From Gigaspora margarita (Eukaryota; Glomeromycota; Glomeromycetes; Diversisporales; Gigasporaceae): a stretch of 64,000 bases of DNA. The first letter of the stretch is position 1; each line of letters begins with the position of its first letter. The notes under the pieces were generated by a model. It had not been told where the DNA came from, did not search any database, and saw nothing but the letters and a program-made list of their open reading frames with translations. Both the position numbers and the translations under genes were made by a program. The stretch is taken from assembly GCA_009809945.1 (NCBI GenBank), contig WTPW01000618.1, forward strand, positions 246,693 to 310,692. Reading direction: 5' to 3'. Below, piece after piece: positions 12,976 through 24,565 of this stretch.

Positions 12976-15900
12976 AAAAAGGTAATTAATTAATTAAAAA
13001 AAATAAATAAAAACTTATCTTTTATTTATTATAGGGCTTTTATAGAGTCAACGTGAAAATAAATACATTGGATATGTTGATTTTGATGATGATAATGCAA
13101 AAATTGAAGCATTTGGTAAAAAATGTCTTCATGATGTTCAAAACTTCTTAGATGATCAAAAAAAAATGAAGACGAAAAAGACTGTGAACGAACCTTAGCT
13201 ACTCAAGTTCACCAAATAGTATTGCACTCAATAACTCACTCCTTTAACTTGTCAATAGCATATTTTGCAATTGAAACAATGGATATTCATACTCTTTCAC
13301 AACTCTTTTTATTTGGCGGCCAAGCTCGAATGTGTAGCAATTCATATTTGTAGATCTGTTTGTGATAGTGCAGCAAAAATAGAAGGCATATTAAGAGCTT
13401 TGATTGGTTTGTAATAACCTAAAAAATAGGGGATAAAGTAGAAGTTTAGCTATCAAATAAATCAGGAAAAAAAGCTATAAACGTTCTACAATAACTTCCT
13501 TTAATCCAGAGTGTACAAAATATTTGTCAAGCTCTCTGATATAAAATTATCTCATCATAATGTTACACAATATGCATTACGCCCTCCAATGCCAGCAAGA
13601 ACCACTTGGTATATTAATGACCAGTGCGAAGTTCGGAACATAGTTGATGATGAATAGTATTCTAGTAAAATATGTGCAGAAGTTCTAGTAAATGACTATT
13701 TAGATATTGAGGTTACAATTGAGACTACTGAAAAAAATAGAAAGAATCGTATAGAAAATATTACTTAGTAATATTTGCCCAGCTTATGACGAAAACCAAA
13801 ATTGGATATGGCATCTTACCATTAATTCTGTAACAAATAAAAAATAGTTTTTTTTGGATGACTCTACCCATGTATTTAAAAAGTTAAGAAATAATGTTTC
13901 AAAAAGTCATATGAGTAATAGTAAAAACAAAAATATAAGAGAGATAATATTTGATAATTGGAAAATTAGCTGAAAACACTTTTGGGGCATATAGATCATA
14001 CCGTAAAACATATGACAGCGAGGGCTACTAAGCTAGCAAAATAATATATATGGCTTATGCCTTGGAGCAAGATGAGAGTAGATCTTGTGGAATATACATT
14101 GTTACTAGAAGTTAAAAGAGCAATAACAGAAATTCCAGAATTAATGAATATTTCTCAAGACACCCAGGTTGTATTTAATATTTTGCTTATATATTAACAT
14201 CTTATACAAGTCAAAATTAAGAAATTTGGTATATCAAATTTTGAAATTTTGACTAGAATTAACTAGCATTATTAATCATTTTATAAATTTTTTAGTTATT
14301 TATTAATTACGCAAGAATGTATCAAGATATTATACATAGTCGGATATGCATATCCTCTCTTAAGGACCTATGGCTAAATACTCTAAAAAAAATAAAGCAG
14401 TGGTTCATTCAGAGTGATAAAAAAAAAAAACCCCCCAAGCCAATGGTTTTCTGCTCAATGCTAGTTTGATCTGGTTTTGTCAGTTAATGGTTTTCTTGGA
14501 ATTATCGAATATGTTCTAAATAACTGGCCGGGTTAGTAATTTAACCAAGAAGAATCTCTCAAAATATGCTTTAAAGTTTATTTGAAACAATTAGAGAGAT
14601 AAGCAGTGATTTCTCCACACAGACAGATCAATCCTATGGATATGCTATGAATAAATTAATGGTTACAATGCAAATATCATTAGAAATATGAAGTGTAAAT
14701 TATAGTTCTGCTGACAGCTCAGGTTGCATGTTTACTAATTTAAAAAAAGGTAAATTAACATTGTATATTAAATTTTTTTTATTTTTTATAACCCTGAGAT
14801 AACAATTATATGAAAATATCAAATGAAAAGATATATATTAATTTTATAAAGGACATTAATTTAAGGTTTAATTTTTACAGAGATTACTGAGCAGTATTAC
14901 AATTGGAAAACCAGCATCAAGAGAAATCTATTCACTACAAAACTAGAATTGAGGCACTTTCTATTTTGAGCAGTCAAATATTTAAAGAGATTCTCAATGA
15001 TGACCTAGTAATGGGACAGGTACAGCTTTCTTTATCTTCTAACAATGAAAAAATTAGAGTAGAAAATAGAGCTATAAATCGATTACAGCTTGAAAGAGTA
15101 TATTTAATCGAATACTTACTATATCATGATAGTGTAGATGATCTTTTAATTTCCTGGTTAAAAAAAATTCAACAAATGGCACTAGACTCTGTTCCAACAA
15201 AGAAAGGTACCCATTGAATGGTAATATAGTTAACAAATTTAGAAGGTCATTCGAATAACTATAAGTGGGCAGGCGACTGGTTTGGTAATTTTCAATCATT
15301 AGTTCCAACTAATTTTAGTATAAAAGCTTAGTGATTGGTAGCTTATTTATTATTAGAAAAAACAATCAAATTATCATTTAAGCAATCACATGATAGACAA
15401 TATAATGATCAGCTCATCATAGATCAGACAGAATCGTGGGATATACCTCAAAAAATTATTACTTTAGAGCCATGTAAAGCTTCGAAATTTCAGTATATTA
15501 TTGGGTAGGTTATCTATAAATTAGTTAAAAGTAATTTTCTAACCATGGCGCATGAGGACTTTATTAAAATAAGATTATGTTTGGATGCTTTAAGTACTAA
15601 AAATGTGGAGTATGAAAGTAACGTTCGCTTCAAAAAAACAATGATTGTTCCAGAAATTGAATTTGTTCAATTTATGTATTATTTAGAATCACTTGTTCTT
15701 CAGTTGTTCAACAAGCACATTGAATATGGACCTGATATTTTAATCTACATTAATAACTATGTGATGAACAACCAGCCTTTAAAAGAACAGTTTTATACTC
15801 TTTTGCAGAAATCATATGAACTTCAATGTTATACAAATGATAAAAATCATCTATCAGGTGATACTAAACAATTTTTACTAATATGATTGATTAAGATATA

Positions 15901-17898
15901 TATGCAAAGTAGACAATGGTCATGGTGACAATTTAAGAAATATATTCCTGAAAAAGGCTCATCAAGTTTAGGACCCCGAAATATACATAAATAGATCAGG
16001 TATGAGTTTGCTTATTTTTGAGGTTTTTATACAGATCTTTTCTATTTATAGTAATTTTTTGCTTATTTTTGAAGTTTTTTCTGCAGATCTTTCCTTTTTT
16101 AGTAACCCTATAATTAACCTGACCTATCTATGTATATTTCGGGGGCCTTCAAGTTTACGAGAAAATGTTAAAGCAATGAATGCAGACTTGAAAAATATTA
16201 CAAAAAAAAATAATTTTAAAACAAAGTCTTTCACATTCAAGAAAGATATGTTACCAGAAGATCCTAGTCTCGCACTTGCTCAACTCAAGATCTGGGCTCA
16301 TAGCGATAGAGCTAAAAATGTATTTGAAAAGGCATTTACTTTATCAGAACTTAAAACTCTTGTTCAAGCATTTCAATCCAAACCATCAGGGTTAAAAAGA
16401 AAAAAAAAACAGGATACGTGGATTTGCTATTTAGTAATTTGCAAAGTGGCATGGAATTCAATGAAGAAACAAAAAAAGAAGTCAAATTTTTGCTTAAGAA
16501 CAAAGTTAGACTAACTTTGTAATTAATAGCATCTCAAAAAATTACCATATTGTAATTTATTTTATTAATTATGTGCTAATTATTTGTGTCAACCATTTAT
16601 AGCACTAGGAATATAAGAACAAAACTCCAATTATGTATACTAGGTAAATTTCTTTTCTTTTATATAGTTATGAATTTTTCTTTTCTAACTCTAATCTCAA
16701 TAATTAATAGGAAATGAAGTATCAAATAATAATAAAATCTGCCATATAATGATTTTGAATTGATTATTTGTTATTATCATGGAATTAGAGTTTAAAAAGG
16801 TGAATATAAGGCATTCATTCTTTATAAAAAAATTTATAGTAATTTGCTAATAATGAAAGATAAATGTAAGACATTATTTACTATCAAAATATGATAAATA
16901 AATAAATTGAATTTCATAAGACTTACATTATTACCAAAAATCTATTTGAAGATATTGTTTTTTATTAATATTATATTAGAGAATCCAAAGATAGGGGTTT
17001 TTTTAGCTCTTATAAATAAAGTTAGATAAATTTTTGTACAAAATAATTGCTACGTTACTATTATGCAGAATATATAATAAATTTATACACTTAATAAATG
17101 AAATAAAATTGAGAATCAGAATATTGGCATTATAAGTTTTGAGCAAAATTTTTACAAATCTAAAATAGTAAATGGTTGTTATTAATTCAATATTCGAAAG
17201 GTCAAAACTATTATCCCATAATAATACCTTTAAGTATTAGACTTGAATAAATCCAAAATATTAGGATATATTCAAGCTTCAAATATTAAAGAAATATATT
17301 ACCTAAAAATTCTGTAATTTTCTATTTAAGAGTATAGTATTTGGCATTTGTGAATCTAGGTATGGCTTTGAACTTTACGAGATCATTATAAAATAAAATA
17401 ACGTCAACATTACAAGTTTAGTCAGAATTTCTGCAGATCTACAAAAGAAAAAGGTGGTATATAGTTTAGAGTTATTAAGATCTGACAAGTTAAAACCATC
17501 AGCCCAATTATGTTGCTCTTAGGCTTGAATAAATTTTGAAGTTCTTAGAATTTATTCAGACTTAACGAAATAAATTACTTAAAGATTCTGCAATTCCTTC
17601 TTAAAAGTAGTATTTGGGCTTTGTGAATTCAAATATGCTTTCAAATCTTATGAAATCTTGCCAGAGGTCACAAAAATGATAACGGAACAAAATATCTTGG
17701 ATCTATGACTAATGTGTCTCATTAAGTGCTAGTTAGTATAGTTTTTATAGAATTTTTATATAAATTTTATGAACTTATATTGTGTAACAATTTTGGAACT
17801 AATTAATCTATTTGTATAACATTAAGTTGCATCCCCTATTAATTAACTATCCCCTAGGTACTATGCAAATACATTAATATGCATATGATAAAGATATA

Positions 17899-18852
17899 CT
17901 GTATTACCACGAAATAATGATCATGGGTGTTATTTTAAAAATTGCATCTCCTAAAAATAGCATACTTGGTTTCAAAATAATGCCCATGCACATCCTGACA
18001 TAGTGCGCACTATATATAGAATATTAATTAATCAAATGCATAACAAAGGTGTTCAACGAATGCTTCATATTTATTCTTTTAAGCTTTAATTGCTTCAAGA
18101 ATAACTATAATTAAATGTTCAATTAGCGCTACCCTTATTCTAGCAGGATAATAAATTGTTACTTCTATTCTTTTTGATTTAATACTGGAATATAATTTTT
18201 GATAATAAACAAATGTTTTATGCACATCCTTTTTAATATTAGAACTATAATAGCCTTAAAATGCTGTGTAATGATGCCAAAGAACAAAGAATAATAAGAT
18301 TATAAATCTACAGCTGATACTTTATAAATGTACAGGTTTTAAAAAATAAATAATTCACTTTTTACTATCACTACATAGAAGTTCAACAATAGGTTAATTG
18401 TTTCTATATAAATATTTATATTAGTGTTGTCACAGGACAGCTTTGGACAATAATTTGGACAATTTTGAACAATTTTGAACAATTAAATAAAGTAAAATTA
18501 CTTAAAATTTTATTAAGATAACCTATTTTAATTTTAACTAAAATGTGTTCAGCATCTAAAAAAATATATAGTTATATATTTTTTAAATAGATTTATTAAT
18601 TATTAAAGCCTGGACAAGCTTTGGACAATATTGGATGTTTGGACAATTTTGGATGTGAACAAGCCAAAAAAGGCTGTAAACAGCCAAAACATACAACACT
18701 GTATATATATATATATTAAGGTTTAGATTTTCAGCACTAGTACAGGATAAAAAATCAGGTTACCTCACAAAATAGCACACATGCACGCACTCAAAATAGT
18801 GCACGGGTGATCAAAACACTGCGCAAGTGCGTGTTATTTCGCAGTAATACTT
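17899..18852. mobile_element. TA-type element (CnGTATnAC ends), ~954 bp
   Basis: Left end CTGTATTACCACGAAATAAT, inverted right end AAGTATTACTGCGAAATAAC, with TA at 17897-17898 and 18853-18854. The intact MITE copy (3948-4565, inverted) reads AAGATATGGTTAAAATTT at this point, matching the site after removal. It is related to the CCGTATAACGAGAAATAACG element at 29316-32759. It contains a hAT-like insertion at about 18422-18701. Confidence 0.8.
18422..18701. mobile_element. Possible hAT-like insertion with GGACAAT repeats
   Basis: The left end TAGTGTTGTCACAGGACAGC and the inverted right end CAGTGTTGTATGTTTTGGCT share AGTGTTGT. The interior repeats TTTGGACAAT several times. The right flank is a TA microsatellite and no clean 8-bp duplication can be read. 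Confidence 0.45.
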
Positions 18853-19161
18853 TAGTTAAAATTTAAGCAAAATTGAATTACTAGTTGTAAAGAAATTAAG
18901 CTTTAAAGTGAGATAATTTGATTTTTTCTACTATATACACATATATATAATTACAATAGTAAATTATATAGTAATTATTTTTAAAAAAAAGTTACTATTA
19001 ATAAAATTTTTTTAAATTAATAAAATAATCAAAATAATCTTATTTTATAAATCTGATAACCTAATAATTATATTAATTAAATTAAAAAAATTAAAAATTA
19101 ACTTGTACAAAAAATTTTTAATTAGAGCTATTTGAGGTACAAATCTTTTTGCACCAGCCCA

Positions 19162-19902
19162 TATATATATAATATATTAGAAATAAAGTGCTAAACAAAC
19201 TTTAATTTATTTTTAGTTTGGTTTTGTCACTCTAATAATGAAGTTACGAATGTAAAAATTTTCTTGGGGTTAGCCAAAGTTATTAGTTTGCATTAGCAAG
19301 CTACTTTAAAACTATTCTGGTAATGAATATTAGCTTGTATTAGAATTATCTTAAATTGCTATAAAAAATTCTGTAATAAACCTATTTAATGCACAATATG
19401 TAGTTAAGGTAGGACTTTTGCATATGGGCATTATTTTATAATATTAGAAAATATCATAGCTATTAATTAAATTAATTTTTTAATTAAACATATTCAGAAT
19501 TACCTTTATGTTAATTTGAAATTCTTTATCAATTTGAGCAAATTTTTATTTAGAATTAACTTATATTGATTATAAATCTGTCAAGTTTCTATACCAATAT
19601 ACATATAATTACTAGTTAAAGTTAAAAAAATTCACAGTTTAATTTGACTAGTAAATATAATAGCTATATTTATATATGCACAAATAAATTAAAATTTTAT
19701 TGTACAAGCTGAATTTACTAATTTAATAAAGCTAACCCAAAATAAAATTTATACTTATTTAATTATTTATTTGTATTAATACAATATATTCTAAATGGGT
19801 AGTAAAAAATATAGGTAGAGTCAATAAAAATGGACAAATTTATCTAATAAATTTGTCTTCTTCTTTTTGTATTTAAATAAAAAATTTAATTATTATAAAC
19901 CA
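19162..19902. other. AT-rich interval, no gene seen
   Basis: No coding block, TIR pair or tandem structure was recognised here. Confidence 0.45.
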
Positions 19903-19983
19903 GAGTGTAGTGACTTAGAATAGTAGTCAAGTTGTTATTCCCAAGCAACAGATTGTAAGTTCGAATCCTACTTGGTGCTGATT
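19903..19983 (+). repeat. tRNA-like sequence (Pol III A/B boxes)
   Basis: A perfect B-box-like AGTTCGAATCC lies at about 19958-19968. Upstream TGACTTAGAATAG resembles an A box. GACT and AGTC can form a D stem, and GTTGTT pairs with AGCAAC around a 7-base loop. The acceptor stem is only partly formed (ACCAG with TTGGT), so this is more likely a tRNA pseudogene or SINE head than a functional tRNA. Confidence 0.45.
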
Positions 19984-20085
19984 CGAAAATTAAAATTACA
20001 CTTGTATTACTGTAACTAATCTTTATTGATAGATTGTTTATGCAAAGTTCAGTACTTGGGTTGCACTATTGAAATGGAAGATTCT

Positions 20086-21075
20086 AGAAAAGTTTTATTG
20101 AATTTGTTCATGTAATTGTCAAGATATCTTCACTCAAAGTTAGTAAAAAATCACAACATTTATCAAAATAGAAGCTGTACCAAATTATTTTTAAGATTTT
20201 TGAGTAAAAATATCTTGATGATCGCCTAATTAAACTCAATAAAAATTTCTTTTTTTAATTTTACAGATTCATAGAATTCAAATAAAAAAATTATCAAATT
20301 TGGTCATATGGTTATCAAAATATCTTTGCTCAAAGTCAAAGAAAATTAAAACATCTATCAAAATAAGAGCTGCACTAAATTATTTTTAAAACTTTGAGTG
20401 AAGATATCTTGATGACCATCTGATCATAATTAATGATTAATTTTGATTAGGTGTTCATCAATATATCTTTGCTCAAAGTCAAAGAACAATCAAAACATCT
20501 ATCAAAATAGAAGCTGTGTCAAATTATTTTTAAAACTTTGAGCAAAGATATCTTGAAGACCACCTGATCAAATCAATCAATTTTTTTATTTGAATTCTAC
20601 AGGTTCATAGAATTCAAATTAAAAAAATTTTATTGATTTTGATCAGGTGGTCACCAAGATATCTTTACTCAAAGTTTTAAAAATAATTCAGTACAGTTTC
20701 TATTTTGATAGATGTTTTAATTTTTCTTTGACTTTGAGCAAAGATATCTCTTAATGACCACATGATCAAAATCAATAAAAATTTTTTACTTGAATTCTAT
20801 GAACATGTAGAATTCAAATAAAAAATTTTTATTGATTTTAATCAGGTGGTCATCAAGATATTTTTGCTTAAAATTTAAAAATAATTTAGCCCAGTTTCTA
20901 TTTTGATAGACGTTTTGATTTTTTTTGACTTTGAGTAAAGACATCTTAACAACCACATGACCACATTTGATAAATTTTTTATTTGTATTCTTTGAACCTG
21001 TAGAATTCAAATAAAAAAACACATTGAAATTAACTAGGTAGTTATTAAGATATCTTTGCTTGAAGTTTAAATTTT
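20086..21075. repeat. Array of ~195-bp palindromic units
   Basis: The block GGTCATCAAGATATCTTTGC and its reverse complement alternate along the interval (starts near 20114, 20310, 20448, 20645, 20845, 21040). Between them are TCTATCAAAATAGAAGCTG cores and GAATTCTAnAGGTTCATAG hairpins. Each unit folds on itself. The 78-residue ORF at 20786-21022 lies in the array and is not a gene. Confidence 0.85.
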
Positions 21076-21289
21076 TTTATTTTTCTAAGAATATAAATAC
21101 CAAATGTAGAAGATACATTTACTGGTTCTCTATAAATTTTGATGAATTATTTGAAAATGAACTATATGATGATCTTTTAGAAAAATGATTATTTTTAGTA
21201 AAAATGTTAAAATAGCATTATATGAAGCTTTATAATATTATTAGAAATTTCTAACTTAATATAAATAATTGTTTGTTTATTAGGTCCTC

Positions 21290-21470
21290 AATATAAAAAG
21301 CTTGAATTTACTTCTAAATCTGAGCAAAAATTAGCTAAAGATATTTAGCAAGTTTATATAATAATAAACAAAATTATATAAGTAATAATTCAAGTAATTC
21401 TATTAATAATCTTTATTTATCTACTTTGGATAATGAACTATCTAATAATTCTTTATTAAAACAACTTAAA
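21290..21470 (+). pseudogene. Possible coding remnant, unidentified
   Basis: After a TTTATTAG splice-acceptor-like end the frame reads GPQYKKLEFTSKSEQKLAKD, then meets a stop and continues as Asn/Ser-rich text. It looks like a decayed exon, but I do not recognise the family. Confidence 0.25.
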
Positions 21471-21510
21471 ATAAAAAAAATAATATTATAAAAATAAAAT
21501 TCAACAATAT

Positions 21511-22115
21511 ACCTGTGGGTCAATAGCATAGTAATTGTGCTTCCAGGTTATTAACTATTCTAGTCGTAAGGTTGCCAGTTCAAGTTCTACTAGAGAACAA
21601 AATTAATAATTATATGAGGTCATGAGACAGATGCACTAAACTAGGATGCTAGAACCACAATTGGCAGTATAGCCATATCAAGAAAAACATGCATGGAAGG
21701 TTCTTAAAAAGAAGACATGAATGCCTCTAGTGGAAATCTGATTGAATACAAGTTGGACATATCTGGTAAAATTCCGGTTGAAGAAATTTTTACAGTTCTG
21801 GTTAAATTCTTGGTTGTAAATTGATCTTCTGGATATTATTCCAGTTGTGAAGAACATTTGGTCAAATCTAGTTAAAATTCTCCAGTTGTGAATAGGTCAA
21901 TCAATATAACTTGGTTGTGAGTAATTTAAAAATAGAATTAGGATGATCCAGCTAGCAGATCATGTGAAAGGAAACTGCAGACTCACTTCCAGTAGAAACA
22001 AGTTCTACACTATGGGGCCAGGGACCCAGGATATCAATTAACAGACTTAATACATGTACCCACCTGCACAGAAATAGTCTAAAAGACTTTAATAAAAAAG
22101 AATGCCAATTGCACC
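21511..22115 (+). repeat. tRNA-derived SINE-like element
   Basis: The head has an A-box-like TAGCATAGTAATTG at 21524-21537 and a B-box-like AGTTCAAGTTC at 21577-21587, with spacing suited to a tRNA with a long variable arm. A GC-richer, non-coding body of about 500 bp with repeated CCAGTTGTGAA and TTCCGGTTGAAG-type phrases follows, to about 22115. No other copy of the body is present, so the right boundary is approximate. Confidence 0.5.
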
Positions 22116-22929
22116 TCAGCAATATGCCTAAGAAATTTAAAAAAAAATTAACAATACTTAGCTTTATTAGAAATTAAAATTGAAACAAATGCATATATTT
22201 GATAGGCTAGTCAAAAAGAAATAGGAGAAGTTAATAAAAAAGAGACAAATCATTTTTAGCAAAATTTTTTTAAATTTTAAAAATTAAAATACTGTAACAA
22301 CTACTTAACCAATTTTGATAAAAATTTTTTATTTTAATCTTAAAATTATCTAGAATTAAATAAAAAAATTTTATTAAATTTAGTAAAATAGTTGATAAAA
22401 TATTTCAGCTCAAGTTAAAAAAACTTTTATTTAGAAAAAATTTGTTCTTTTTCTATTAATTTACCTCATACATTTCCTACAATTGCAAAATTTGCACAAA
22501 AATATTTACAAATTCAAGCAACTTTATCTCTTAATAAAAGTTTATTTTTTACAAGCTAGAATAGTAATAAATAAAAAGTGAACAAAATTAAACCTAAATT
22601 ATTTAATAAAATATTATTTTTAAAAACAAATGCACAATATTTAGAATCAATTTGGCCCAAATTAATTAAAATAAGTTTTATTATTTTGTAAAAATTTATT
22701 TTTAAATTAAGCATAATTATGATTTTAATTTTTTTATAATTAGATTAATTTTGATCAAAATTATAAAAATATAAAAATATATAACTATAAGTATTTTTTT
22801 TTAGAAGTTTGTTATTTATCACTATTGGTAATCATTACTAGTATATATTTGTATCTTTAAATTTTGTCTATGAAATCACCTTTGAGGCTCTAACAAAAAA
22901 AAATTCATAAAATTTTGGTATAACTACTG
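22116..22929. other. AT-rich interval with start of a shared-core repeat
   Basis: Mostly featureless AT-rich DNA. From about 22860 it enters the shared MITE core (AAATTTTGTCTATGAAATC, then AAATTCATAAAATTTTGGT), which is cut by the MITE at about 22930 and resumes near 23260 with a CACTAACCCTAAT stretch. Confidence 0.5.
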
Positions 22930-23243
22930 TATGTTTCTGAAAATAAGTTACCTCCAAAAGAAGCTACCCCAGATTTTCAGAAAAATTTTTAAAGAAATCG
23001 TTAATAGTCGCTACATATAAAACTTTTTTTTACTAAGTAAACTTCAAAAGTGCAATTAAGTAAAGTTGTTTGGAATAATGAAATACATCTACTAAAAAAT
23101 TTCATAGCATTCGAACAACTTTTTATTAGTACATTTTTCAATTTTCAAAAAATTTAACAATCTGAAAATAAGCTATCCCCACATTTTTTTGTATAACTTT
23201 TTGGCCAAAAAGGGTAGCTTATTTTCGAAAACATATGGATGCC
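22930..23243. mobile_element. MITE with GAAAATAAGnTACC ends
   Basis: The left end reads GTATGTTTCTGAAAATAAGT and the inverted right end ATATGTTTTCGAAAATAAGC, about 310 bp apart. It splits the shared-core repeat. It also contains ACTAAGTAAACTTC and TTAAGTAAAGTTGTTTGG. A fragment of the same end (GGTAGCTTATTTTCAGG) lies at about 25700. Confidence 0.7.
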
Positions 23244-23370
23244 CCTGCATATCTTAGTTCTTAACACTAACCCTAATATTAATTGAATTTTAATTTTTAT
23301 TTGCAAAAAACTTTTTAATTTACATATTATGCTTGATTGTTAATCACTGGCAATAATCACCAGTGGTGTA

Positions 23371-24424
23371 TATCAGTCATCCGATTTGTCACATGTAAAT
23401 TTTTTATATATAAAATTATAAAAAAAAAACATATAAAATTACTATAAAATTTGAAGAAATGATGTTCCAAAGTCTACATATCAACTTAAAATTAAATTCT
23501 TAGGAAATATAAAACAAGGAGAGGAGAAAAAATAGTACAAAAATTGGATCAAAATTTCACTAATTTTGCATAAAACAAAAATGTAACTTTGTCAAAAACA
23601 AATATTTTCCAATTTTAAGATAAGAAACTTATGTAAAATCATGCTCTGAACAACTTTACTTAATCAGCGAAGTGGGTTACCTTGTAAGAAAAATGGGTTA
23701 TCTATATGCTAAAGTTAAAAATTTTAACTTTACAAGATAAAACTTTTTTTTTTATCAGGCAACCTACTTTGGGCCCTTAAGCAAAGTTGTTCGGCATATA
23801 ATTTTACTATATATTTTAGATTGAAACAGCTTTTTCAGACCTTTTACTAAGTGAAAAATGGGTTTAAAGTTAAAAAAAATTTCTTAAAAAATTTTTTAAA
23901 AAAAATTTTTTTCTAACTTTAAACCCATTTTTCACTTAGTAAAAGTCCGAAAAAGTCATTTCAATTTTAAATATATAGTAAAATTACATACCGAACAACT
24001 TTGCTTAAGGGCCCAAAGTAGGTTGCCTAATAAAAAAAAAAGGTTTACCTTGTGAAGTTAAAAATTTTGACTTTAGCATATAGATAACCCATTTTTCTTA
24101 CAAGGTAACCCACTTCTGCTAATTAAGTAAAGTTGTTCAGAGCATGATTTTACATAAAATCCTTATTTTAAAATCAGAAAATATTTGTTTTGACGAAGTT
24201 ATATTTTTGTTTTGTGCAAAATTAGTAAATTTTGATCTGATTTTTGTACTACCTTTTTCTCCTCCCCTTGTTCTATATTCCTGAAGAATTTAATTTTAAG
24301 TTGATATGTAGACTTTGGAACATTATTTTTTCAAAGTTTATAGTAATTTTATATGTTTTTTTTATAATTTTATATATAAAAAATTTACATGTAACAATAG
24401 TGTGACAAATCGGATAACTGATAT
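23371..24424. mobile_element. ~1 kb foldback palindrome, copy 1
   Basis: Two imperfect arms of about 500 bp mirror each other around about 23900. The ends, CAGTCATCCGATTTGTCAC and CAGTTATCCGATTTGTCAC (inverted), are flanked by ATAT on both sides (23370-23373 and 24421-24424), a possible 4-bp duplication. The arms hold four instances of the TTAAGYAAAGTTGTTC motif. The core AAGTGAAAAATGGGTTTAAA is shared with the palindrome at 39980-41009. The arms differ by indels and substitutions, which argues against an assembly artefact. Confidence 0.85.
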
Positions 24425-24565
24425 AGAAATTTTATTTTTTTATTATTTGGTAAAATCTGATTTATTAATTGGCAAATTAAAAAATATATATATATATTGG
24501 CAAAATCTGTTTATTATAATATATGTTTTATATTCTTAAATGTCCTAAAATTTTAAACAAACTTA

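Larger units (their letters stand above)
9073..16514 (+). pseudogene. Decayed P-element/THAP9-like transposase
   Basis: Coding blocks in order: 9073-9418 (unknown N-terminal block); about 9540-9760; about 9907-10137, with DRDICVNCKTLYNTLY; 10200-10422 ending KGVRYHPM; after an intron of about 60 bp, FIRWAVSIYSRGLAAYKA and RLPSLSTLKSYI (10490-10725); then GYVDFDDDNAKIEAF (about 13060), HICRSVCDSAAKI (about 13345) and DDSTHVFKKLRNN (about 13858). C-terminal blocks lie at 14903-15217, 15545-15886 and about 16140-16514. The RYHP/LPSLSTL block, the D-containing strand and the D-x-x-HVFKKLRNN block resemble the RNase-H-like region of P/THAP9 transposases; this is remembered family knowledge, not a search. 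Many in-frame stops, frameshifts and a nested 2.2 kb insertion make it dead. No clear THAP zinc finger is visible. Confidence 0.6.
8179..17857 (+). mobile_element. 9.7 kb TIR transposon, P-element-like
   Basis: TIRs begin CTAGGGAATAGTCAATTAAT at 8179 and, inverted, CTAGGGGATAGTTAATTAAT at 17857. The right flank is GTACTAT and the left flank GTACTT, a 7-bp duplication that has lost one base. The intact MITE at 3948-4565 (inverted) reads AAGCTTGTACTATGCAAG, the undisrupted site. The interior carries a decayed transposase on the plus strand and a nested 2.2 kb A-rich element. The TIR is related to that of the element at 546-2848, so this could be the kind of element that mobilised the smaller one. 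Confidence 0.85.
7902..19161. mobile_element. Tc1-like MITE split by two later insertions
   Basis: The left piece (7902-8178) starts TAGTCCAATGCAAAAAGATT. The right piece ends CTTTTTGCACCAGCCCA at 19161. Pieced together (7902-8178, 17858-17898, 18853-19161), it aligns base by base with the reverse complement of the intact MITE at 3948-4565. Two younger elements sit inside, at 8179-17857 and 17899-18852. Flanks are TA-rich, consistent with a TA duplication. Confidence 0.85.

Noticed and set aside
19903..19983. Functional tRNA gene
   Set aside because: The B box and two stems are good, but the acceptor stem is incomplete, so only a tRNA-like call is supported.
20086..21075. CRISPR-like regular repeats
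   Set aside because: Units are long, self-complementary and lack unique spacers; the genome is eukaryotic.
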